NCBI GenBank assembly: GCA_002749535.1
Contig: MZZL01000126.1
Coordinates: 1,269 to 52,796, forward strand
Direction of reading: 5' to 3'
DNA length: 51,528 nt
DNA from: Apophysomyces variabilis
Taxonomy: Eukaryota > Mucoromycota > Mucoromycetes > Mucorales > Mucoraceae
The notes beneath the pieces are model-generated. The model worked only from the letters and a program-made list of their open reading frames with translations, searched no databases and had not been told where the DNA came from. The position numbers were made by a program, and so were the translations under genes. Below, in pieces: positions 23,101 to 32,640 of this stretch; the stretch's first letter is position 1; each line of letters opens with the position of its first letter.

Positions 23101-23412
23101 GTTCGTACGATCGCGTATCCAAGAAGCGGAATGCAAGCGATGACAGTTGGTGCACGGACCCCCAATTGACCGTTTAGGCTCATGTAATTCATATACTTGA
23201 CGAGGACGTGGAACGCCACGCAATCGTTCGTACGAGTAGCAGTTAATACATAGCCAATGTCTGTCTTGGTTATGGTACCAAGTCTGCGATTCTTTAATAC
23301 TGCAATTCGAACATTGTCTTTCCTGGGACGATGCAGTCGATGACATCGCTTGGTAACATTGAATGTTGTGGCTTACAGGCCTTTTTTTTGCAGAGCTTTG
23401 AGACAAAATCAT
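20140..23412 (-). CDS. Seven GATA-like zinc fingers fused to an Rrn5-like SANT protein
   Basis: The first exon (23412-21417) is one uninterrupted frame. Residues about 34-460 hold seven C-x2-C...C-x2-C units (34 CSNC, then CTNC, CSRC, CSRC, CSRC, CFDC, CAKC), several followed by Y-x5-HG-x-P as in GATA fingers. Further along (about 21405-21575) is a SANT-like domain (GTHWCKIEKMRFFSALERCGR...IQQRVG...EIAAYIDCL) close to Rrn5, a subunit of the upstream activating factor for RNA polymerase I. Later exons, joined across introns near 21361-21416, 21060-21115, 20944-20995 and 20696-20746, continue the Rrn5-like part (FVATDTIEYLYYELVRFLEDILSEMHR) and an acidic tail, ending at 20140. About 900 residues in all. 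Role in rDNA transcription is inferred from the SANT part; the finger array is unusual. An alternative start is Met23 at 23346. Confidence 0.75.
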
Positions 23413-23954
23413 TTTGCGCTGGCGAATGAAAAAATTCGGGTTCGGAATTACATGCAGGCACCGAGCCGACCTGCCGTATTATCAACGATACTAAATGCTT
23501 ATCCTTCTCACAGAAGATTTGGGCTATACAAAGGCAAACATTCCTATGGAATGGAAAAGGATATAGCTGGAGTGGTACTTAGGAAGCTAACTTGAGCATT
23601 TGCTAATTCAACGTGACCAGTCTGAAGGATTTTTTGTATAGTTTATGACGAGTCTGAGGTATTCTCATAGCAAACAGAAAAGAAAACAAAAAGCAAACAG
23701 TGGAAAATAGAAAAGTGCTTCAGATACCTTTCTAAGTCAAATTAGCTGGTGGAAGAAGAAAGCCCAAAGGCTGTGAAGCGTACCATTCAAATCAACGGAC
23801 ATTATGTTGAAAAAGCTACAACAAAAAATTGAAGACTCTTCTCTGTATCCCAGATTACTTCTTACAGAAGGACCATCTTATTCATCCTATCTTCTAAAGG
23901 ATTTGTTTATTTACAATGCAGAGACAGATCATTCAAATGGGGGTGATTAAATGA
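23413..23954. other. Intergenic between two minus-strand genes
   Basis: 542 bp with no gene seen. It holds the promoter of the zinc-finger/SANT gene and the 3' flank of the USP36-like gene. Confidence 0.45.
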
Positions 23955-26139
23955 TTATTTCATATTTTGCACATCGGCAGCAACCTGGAACATATTCGGT
24001 TTACCAAATTTATCCATTTGCTTCTTTTTAACCTTCTTGACTTTGCCGCGATCATAATCAAGATCGTAGCTGTCGATCTTTTTCCGTTTGGACTTCACTT
24101 GCTTCAGTACTTCCTTGCGCTTATCTTCAATAGCATCGCCAATATCTTCATCCCAACGGCCAACTTCTTCGAAAAACTGACCGTTTCCAGATTTTGCTAG
24201 TAGTGCTTCTTTGGCCTGCATGCTTCTTCCATGGGTTGTCTCATGTTCTATCAATCGATCTAATTTACTTCGTTTCGACTCCATCGTTTCATTGTGCTGT
24301 ACAACGATCGCCTGCTCGTTATCCACCTTGGGTTTAGCTGCTGCTGCTTGCATCGCAGCTTCCAGTTTGGACCCTTCTTCGTCCACTTCCTGAGATATCG
24401 CGACTTCCCCTTCATCTGTTTCCACTACTTCTTCAACGGATGCAGTCGTAGTTTCCCGTTCTACCATGGTTTTCAATACATCTATTTCCTCTGGTGCCTT
24501 TGTTGGCACCGGTTCCTGCTTTCTTGGCAGAGGAGGCTGTGTATAGAATAACATATGCGCTTGCTGATCCATTACCCGTTTAAGACTGACTTGTTGTACC
24601 TATTACTTTGTGTTACTGGTGATCGTAATCTACAGATTTTCATTACCGATTCATTATCCATGCAATACCAAATGCCATTAGCACTTTTTACGTAAGCAAC
24701 GTAATTTCCCGAATGTCTGGATGCGCCCTGATGCACGATGATGGCATACAGATGGTAGATCGGTTTTAAGTTCCTGTTCTCGCCTTCCGCCACATGTTTT
24801 TCAATATTCAGTGTCTCCTCAAACTTGACAGATTTGCCATTCTTGGCCCCATCCTCGCTGAACCGTTCCAAATGGATTACTAACACCATAGGCAGTTTGT
24901 ATATTTTCTGTTGTATGCTATTACTGGTTGACTTTTCGCAACTACATGCAGTCGGGATAAGTCGCCTGTTCAACAATCAATAGCAAAAACAAAAGAAAAC
25001 AAACCTTTGACATGGTATGTTGGTTGTTTCCTTTCTCGTTATCTGCATCAGGGATTTATCAAGGTGGTTACTGCGAGTAATATCCAGACTCAGATGCAGA
25101 AATGCGCTATAGTCGGAATTGGATTTCTTGCATGCATCGCACGCCACGTTCATTTGCAGATAACCGCCAAAAATCTGATATAATGCTGTTGTTTCTTGTA
25201 TCCTGCGATCGGAAGATCTAACAAGATTGATCAGCGTAAGAAAACATTTCTCCTCAAACACAGTTATTCTAGCGTACCCTTTCTCCATAAGGAGAAAATG
25301 TTGAATCTGATCTAAAAAGTATTGCCACACATCATAGGCATTATTGGCCGATCCATTGGTCATCTCTATCTATGAACTGAGTTCCGGTTGTACACATGCT
25401 CCTGAATTAAGAAAAAAAAATCTGACCGCTTACTCTTTAGTTTTCCCACAAATTCACGGGGCGCAACCACATCCTCCTTTGCCATAAGACATCGCCGAAC
25501 ATGATCTTCCAAAGCACATACGAAACAGTATCCATTGACAGCGCCTACAACACAGAGTAAGACGAATTCCTGCTAAAATGAAGCAAGAAAGAAAAAAGGA
25601 AGCTTACAGTTCGATCCATGTCTTTGTTCCAGCATATAGTTCGCTAAGGCAGGTGTATAGCTAAGTGTTTGCAGAATGGCATTCAAGGCCGATCCTTTGC
25701 CGAGATTTTGCAATCCAGAGCCTACTGGCCGGATGGTCGTCCACGCAGGGTTAAGCTTGTTCTTGGCAAACAGTGTCTTTGGAGGCAACTGGAATCCATT
25801 GGCATCTGTTCCCGAGAATTCTTCTGTATCTCCTATGGATGCTGTGATGGGGCGTTTGTTACTGTCATTGGCAGCATTAACAGGTGCGTATTGGCGTTTG
25901 AATGACTCTAATTTTTCGTCCATGTATCGTGATTTCCGAAACTTGATAGCTCGGTTCAACAAGGAATCAACTGTGTTCTTCTGGACGACATTTCCTCCTT
26001 TCAGAATCTTTGAGGTGTTCTCTTTTTGATGACTGTTGGCCATACCGATCAAGGCTGGTTTGATCGTTTCCCTTTCTTTCAAGCCATAAATGGACCTCAG
26101 CCACTGGAAATTGGCAGTGAATCCGAACCCGCTCTCCAA
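23955..26139 (-). CDS. USP36-like ubiquitin hydrolase homologue, catalytically dead
   Basis: Related to nucleolar ubiquitin proteases (USP36/USP42, yeast Ubp10). Exons: 26139 to about 25607; about 25548-25434; 25366 to about 25008; about 24966 to 24630; about 24590 to 23955. Family landmarks: GLQNLG...LNAILQTLSYTPALANYML, GYCFVCALEDHV, YQIFGGYLQMNVACDACK, KLPMVLVIHLERF, ASRHSGNYVAYVKSANGIWY, QQAHMLFYTQP. The active sites are changed: the Cys box reads LGKGSALN, with Ser150 (codon 25690-25692) where NTCFLN has Cys, and the His box reads HSGNY, with Asn (codon 24704-24706) where active enzymes have His. The second zinc Cys pair is also degraded. Everything else is intact and in frame. The Lys-rich tail (YDRGKVKKVKKKQMDKFG) matches the USP36 C-terminus and suggests the nucleolus. 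Likely a ubiquitin-binding or scaffold pseudoprotease. Confidence 0.85.
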
Positions 26140-26926
26140 GTCACCATTTTACCCGATCATGCATAGCGACGAACAGGGAAGTCATTTCTTGATATAGCAT
26201 TAGAATTTCCAACAATCCTAGTAACAGATGGTATCTTGCTATATGTGACAAACTTTTTCAACCTGGTTTAAGGAAGAATGGTAGCTGAATGTGTGTTTGG
26301 CTAATCTACTTATATCCTAGCATAAGAAAACGATATTCTGGCTCTTGTTCTAATTGCGCGATGGAAGAGCTTTAGATCGCAAATGATATTCACACTGTAT
26401 GTAATACTACAAAAGGGATAATGTATCGCAGCTAGTTTTGTCAACCATGTCCCGATATTTACTCGACTTGTGCTAAAAGTATCACAGTCCTTAATGACAA
26501 CAGTTCATGATTATTAGCTATCCTGTCAATAACATCATATCCTCCCTCTTTTATGGTAGTATCGTATTATGGCTTTTATTCAGTTACTGGACTTTATCTT
26601 ATCGCTAAGCTCCGAACCTAAGATGGCAACACTGCATGAAAAGCAAATAGAATATAAATAAAGTGCGTATCTGATATACGTTATGGCTCTTGCTGAATGA
26701 CAGGCAAACATTGATTGGCGAGGTATTACCTTTACCTGCTATCGTGATGTTTTTTGGTAGTAGGTTTCAAGGCAATTTCGGGGTACCTGTGACTTTGTGT
26801 GGCATAGGAACCGTAAGGAACCAGATTAATAGTGAGCCACTCTATCTTTATCTCTGCTTTAAGCGATGATTTTCGAGCAGTTACAGCTGTGAGTTTGCCT
26901 TGTCATTTCTGTAAACTCCTCTACAG
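26140..26926. other. Divergent promoter region (USP36-like / Sac1)
   Basis: About 790 bp between a minus-strand and a plus-strand start. It very likely also contains the missing first exon of the Sac1 gene, which I could not fix: the exon that begins at 26927 has no ATG before Met at 27014, and no upstream ATG joins it in phase with confidence. Confidence 0.45.
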
Positions 26927-29405
26927 GCTGGTCTTAATACGTCGCTTTACAATAGTCGGATTACAGACAGCGTATATGTTTTCACACCCATCTACGAACC
27001 AGCCAAAGAAGGCATGCGACCTGGCATGCCAGAATCACTCACAGTGGATCGAAAGTCCGGTGTCCTACAGTTAAATGGTAACATTGACATTAAGTTTGAT
27101 GGAGGTGATCTTATGTTGGAATTATGTTCAGCTCCGCCTGCACAAACGAAAGTGTTAAAAGAGATGGTCGTTTACGGTATCATGGGGTTTATCAAGCTGC
27201 AGGCAGGTAATAAAAGTATATCCATATATATTAAGAAAAGGAAATGGTCTGATGTAAAAGAGCAAAAGAATCTAAAATACATTGTATCAAAAAGAGTACA
27301 TGATCATTATTACTGGACGTCAACGTATCGGAGCACTCTGCGGATCTGACGTGTTTCGTGCCACATCATTTCAAATTCTGCCTGTTCCGAGTAACTTGGA
27401 TATGCTATCCGGATATGTAGAAGAAGAACAAATCTATATCCACTTATTAGAAGACCATCTAAAGCAGAACAGCTTTTACTTTTCCTATGGTTATGATCTT
27501 ACATTGTCAGTACAGCAACGTGCCAGCCGTAGATCCTCCCCAGACGCATCATGGAAAAAGGTAATCATTGGGAAGAGAGAAAAAAGAAATAAAGGGAAAT
27601 GACTTCTATTTTACCCAGGCAGATGAGCGATTCTTTTGGAATCGGTTTTTATCTGAAAAATTGATTCATTCAAGCGCACCAGAACAGGACGTAAGTAGAA
27701 TCGGAAGAATCAGTGTCTTTTCTTTTTCTTTTTGTTTTCTTAGCTGTCCTTTTTTACTTTAGATGAGTTCGTTTATTTTGCCTATGATCCAAGGATGTAA
27801 GTCCGATGTTCTAATCTTTGACTCCAAGTTCGGTATCTTTATTGTCATCGAATTTTTTTTTTTAGTCGTTGCTATTATAACTGCGCGAATCAACAACCGC
27901 ACTGTCATGTTTGGATTAATTAGCAGGAGAAGTAAGGAGCGTGCCGGTACACGTTATTTCTCCCGTGGATTGGATAGTGATGGCCACGCGAGCAATTTCG
28001 TCGAGACGGAGCAGATATTGTTCTTTGACAAAGAAAATACTACGATGGCCAAAGAAACTCAATTGTCGTTTGTACAAACGCGAGGCTCCGTGCCAGGAAT
28101 TTGGGGTCAGATACCAAACACACGATACACGCCGCAACTATGGACCGACAATCATGTAAATGTGCCCTGTTTGGGATAACTTTATGTTCTCATTTTGGTT
28201 TTCTTTCAGGGGCTGGACCCGTCACATGTTCATTTTCGTGAGCAGATCCGAATCTATGGTCCCCAGATTTTGATTAATTTGGTAAACAAGAAAGGCTATG
28301 AACAACCGGTGGGAGAGCTGTACGCACGCATTGTTGAGGCATTGGCTGACCCTAGGCTGTTCTATGTCCATTTTGATTTTCACCACGAGTGTCGTAAAAT
28401 GAAATGGCATCGTGTCCAGCTGCTGCTAGACCAACTGGAGCCGGAGTTAAGAAAGGAAGGGTAACATGTGTTGAATTGGCAGGATAAGTTTAGTGTACTT
28501 ACGTGGGGAAAAAAATATTAGCTATTGTCATTATGATGAAACGGATCCCTCCATGCCTCAGATGCATCGAACACAAGACTCTGTTGTCCGTACGAACTGT
28601 ATGGATTGCCTTGATCGAACGAACGTTGTCCAAAGTTCTCTGGCTCGATGGGTACTGAACCGTCAATTACGGGATGTTGGTATTCTTCAGTCAACGGAAG
28701 TGATAGAGAATGACGAGGAATTCATGAGACATTTTATGAATGGTCAGTTCGTTTTCATTTACCTTTAGGGTGGTACTGACATTCCTAATTAGTATGGGCA
28801 GACAATGCAGATGCATTGAGCATTGCCTACAGTGGAACGGGCGCCCTTAAGACTGATTACACCAGGTGCGGCAAGCCGTTTTTTGGGATTTTTTTAAGGG
28901 ACTAACAAACTATAATAGAACTGGCAAACGAACTCATCTTGGTGCCTTGAATGACTTGATGAATTCGCTTTCAAGATATGTCAAGAATAATTATCTAGAT
29001 GGATCAAGACAAGATGGTATCGACCTCTTCCTGGGAAATTATACAGTGAATAAGGAGCGGCTAAATCCGTTTCATTCTAAAAAGCCATGGACAACACGCG
29101 TCGTGCCACCCACGTTTTTCACATCCTTTTTTCTCTTTCTTTTCATTCTTTTTTTTCCTGATCATTCAGGTATACGTTCATCCACGCTCTACGTCTTCGT
29201 CCTATCATTTTGTTTCGCTGTTACCCTATCGAGCTGGCACTATATCCAGCAGCATGGCACTCAATTTATCGACTGGCCAAGGCTTAAACCTGTTATGCCA
29301 CATCATCCCGTAGTGCGATGGCCTCAACATCGGCGTAGTGATTCCACCATTTTAGATGAAGCAGAGCAAGGTTATGAATTACCTACTCTTAAGAAGATCA
29401 CATAG
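26927..29405 (+). CDS. SAC1: Sac1-type phosphoinositide phosphatase
   Basis: Membrane phosphatase that removes phosphate from PtdIns4P and other phosphoinositides at the ER/Golgi. The Sac domain is spread over about nine exons: LYNSRI and [10 protein letters not shown] (N-terminal), a YDLTLSVQ strand, [11 protein letters not shown], the conserved [34 protein letters not shown], then the catalytic loop [12 protein letters not shown] (the C-x5-R-T signature, at about 28595-28625), [20 protein letters not shown] and [16 protein letters not shown]. The C-terminus has two hydrophobic segments (about 29110-29160 and 29185-29235), as expected for a tail-anchored hairpin, then a WPRL-containing tail. 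The 5' end is uncertain: the first exon is not identified, and Met at 27014 is the first in-frame ATG seen. No inactivating change is seen. Confidence 0.88.
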
Positions 29406-30512
29406 AGACAAGAAAAAGAAAAAAAAAGCCTAACAAAGAATACATATTACAAGTTGGGACAATTCCATTGTTATCAAAGAAGCATGTTTTCTTTTTCTGC
29501 AGTGTGCTCGGGGGTTCCTTATCACCCCGCTTTATTTTTTTTTCTTTTTTTTTTTACTGCCCTGAAATCCATCTGTATTAGTTGCAGCCACTGCTGCAAA
29601 GGTGTTATGCGCTCTTTAGAGCAAATTGCCACGTCATAATGAGGAGGGATAATAAAAAACAAAAGGGCTTACGCAGTGCATTGTTTCTCTCCTTTCTAAC
29701 AAAATGGTTGCTCAATTTGTCTTGTTGACTTGAAACGAAATGTCAAAATTATTATTAAATTCAGGGTGAGTTCCTTCGTGCAACACGCTGGGTTCACGCG
29801 ATCATTAAATGTTTAGCCGGAACTTCTTGGATTCTGTTCATCGCGACTGACCAATGGGTCCTTTTTCCTCCCCCATCTAACTAGACCAAAAAGGTCAATG
29901 AGAGAGAATGAAGCAGATGAAATTTCCCGATATGGGGAGGGAGGCATGATGCAGGATAGAAATAATTCAGCCTACGATGCCAACGCACAGATGCTTGGCC
30001 CTCGCTTTGCGCTCTTTGTTACTTCTTGCATTCACTCTTTTTTGTGGCTCCCCCTCTCCTCCCTTTCGCTGCTTGGATATTTTTTTTCTCGGCTGTGTTG
30101 CACGTGGATACCTTTTTTTTTGTCTCCAGGAGGAGGAAGCTCCATTGTCGGCTATGCAGCTTGACAACTTTATCTATTTCGATAGAACCTTCTGGACAAA
30201 TAAGCTGGTTCATTAAACCATCGCACTATCCAAAGTATGATTGATCGAATAAAAGGGAAACGATCGTCGTGGCCCCTGCATCATTGAATCGTTCGCAAAA
30301 AAACATGATGACATTTTCTATAGAACGACAAGTCCCCCTCTCTTTCTTTCTCTTTTCTGTCCTCCCAAAGGAAGACCATTTACGTTTTCATATTTTTTTT
30401 TTCTTCCTTGCTTATTTATTTCTCCAGTTATTTATTGGTTCTTCCCTTTTCCTTCTTTCTTTCTCTTTCCTCTCTTTTTTTTTCTTCTTTTCTTTAGCTT
30501 GTTTTCGTTGTC
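29406..30512. other. Long 5' flank / leader of the WOPR gene, pyrimidine-rich
   Basis: 1.1 kb without a supported gene. The last 180 bp (30320-30500) are dominated by runs of T and C on the plus strand, directly ahead of the ATG at 30513. Several ATG triplets occur upstream, including one with a 88-codon frame at 29898, and could act as upstream ORFs if they lie in the transcript. Confidence 0.45.
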
Positions 30513-32122
30513 ATGTCGATCGCAACATTTCACGGCTTTATTGAAACGACGGCGGACACTCTATTGATTTTTGAAGCCTGTCGTCGAGGCCTTCTCCCTA
30601 AGATCAATCGGCGATTACAGGACCGGGAACGTGGCTCTATCCGCTCAGGCACCGTTTTTGTGTTTGATGAGAAAGAATCAGGTACATTGATGCTCTAGAT
30701 TGACATAGAAATACTAAGTTCCAATACTAACTCATCCCTTTCATTTTGGTCTCATTTTCCTTTACTATCTTATTACAATAACTTTGACCAATCCCAAACA
30801 AAGGCATCAAACGATGGACGGACGGATTAGTGTGGAGTCCTTCGCGTATCTTGGGTAATTTTTTGATTTACCGCGAATTGGAAAACCGCGAGACACATCA
30901 TGCTCGAAACGAACGTCGTCGATCCGAAGGTGAAACCGAAAGAGATAACGAAGACGAAGACGAAGCAAGCACAGCCGCGGTGGCGGCTACTTCGGTGATC
31001 GATCGCAACCGTGAACGCGCTTTGGTCGGCTCACTCACCAACTCTTACAAGTTTAAGCAGAATGGGTTGATTAAGAAGACCATGAGTATTGTCCTGAATG
31101 GATCGTCACAACATCTCATTAGCTACTACACCAAGGAAGATGTCCTTGCTCATCGATTGCAAACCCCATCGTCCATTCCGGCACTGGCCAGTTTACCCAT
31201 CGCACCCGATTTATTGTTGCGCCAAAGCTTCCGGATACCACCCACTCTTGAACAGAGTTCCGACCCTTTTGAAAAAGGTAATGCTTCTACCTCTCTTTAT
31301 TCTTCTTCCGTGACCATGAGATCCTCCCCATCCCATGTCATAACTACCCAGCAATCAACACGTAAGAGCTTTTGAAAAATAGAAAAAGCAAAATGAACAA
31401 AAAAAGAAGAAAAAAAGCAGAGACTGCTGCTTGTCCATGCAAATCGGAAAAAGAAAAGGATAAGCACTTATTTTCCCTTTTTTGTTCTTTTCGTAATACG
31501 ATCAGGTCGCCGACGACGCAACACCTCGATAGAAGACCCAACTGTTGATCTGCCTAGGAAATCATCGAGAAATAGTTGGGATGAGACTTGCGCACAGCAT
31601 GGAAGTAGTTCCTCCTCAGCCATGATGCTGTGCACGGGTAGTGGTGATAATACCGCTTGGCTTCAAGCGCGTCAAATGACACCGTATCCACCGACGTATG
31701 ATAACCGTCTCCATAAGAATGATAGTAGTAACAGTAGGAATAATAATCCTTTGGTCGATGCAAGCTCCTTCGCAACGACCTCAGTTGCCATGGACTTACC
31801 TACCGTTCCTACTACAACGAGTGGTACGTTGCCTGTGCCTCTTTCAAGAGAAGCTTATTATGCGCCACAAAAGGGTTCGGAATTAGCACAGAATCATTTC
31901 CACCACCACCAGCAGCAACAGCAGCCACCACCACCACCCAAGCCTGCTCATTCCTATCCAATGACAACGTATGAAGAATCATCGTACCATACCTCTTATC
32001 CTTCTGTTCCTTTTTCAGAGTCATATACGATCCAATCACCACTGTCCTTAAATACCGCACACAGAATCCTACCCACGATGAACTATCCCATCCAACGCAC
32101 AAACGAGATTGAATACTGTTAA
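30513..32122 (+). CDS. WOPR-domain transcription factor (Gti1/Pac2/Wor1 family)
   Basis: Fungal regulator of morphology, sporulation or nutrient response; relatives include Wor1, Ryp1 and Pac2. The N-terminal half of the WOPR fold is in exon 1 and 2: TFHGFIETTADTLLIFEACR, then (after the intron at about 30680-30803) IKRWTDGLVWSPSRILGNFL and IYRELE. The second half (about 31045-31140) reads SYKFKQNGLIKKTMSIVL...HLISYYTKEDV. Between the halves is an acidic, Arg-rich insert of about 45 residues. A second intron (about 31362-31505) joins in phase to a low-complexity tail with RRRR, Ser/Thr-rich sequence, a His/Gln run (HHHQQQQQ) and PPPPPKP. No break is seen. Target genes cannot be told from sequence. 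Confidence 0.9.
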
Positions 32123-32640
32123 CACAGGGTTCTAATTTTCTTTGGCTTTTCTTTTCTCTTCTCTTCATTCATCTTATATATAACACACGTTTTTTCCATG
32201 CTTTTGTTTCTTTTATTTCTCATTATACGTTGGTTTATTCGTTTTCCTTTTGTTTTCTCTCTGGTTTCATGAAACATATTTCTCTTTTCTCTTTTCTCTT
32301 TTGTTTTCTCTTTCTTTCTTCGGCTTTCTGGGGCTTTTTTTTTATTCTCTTTTCATGACGGCTATGTACAGTAAAAAAAGGCACATTATTATTTTTTTCT
32401 TTTTATGACGGGAACAAGGTTTATGCTTTATGGGGTAAAACAATAAACATATTAAAGAATCTTTTTGTTTTCTTTTCTGCCAACTGTGGCTAATTAAAAA
32501 AAAATTGAGGCTAGTTCGTGCGTAACCCAAGCGACAGGAGGAACGGATAAGAGAATAGACGAACGAGGAGAAGACTGAGAAGCATTTTATTGAGCTTGAA
32601 TTTGTGGACAAAGGGGAAACCGGATTTTTTTTAAATGAAT
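32123..32640. other. Convergent 3' region, T-rich
   Basis: 518 bp between the stop codons of the WOPR gene (+) and alpha-galactosidase (-). The first half is T-rich with TCTTTTCTCTTTTC-like units near 32280-32310. No gene is seen. Confidence 0.5.
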
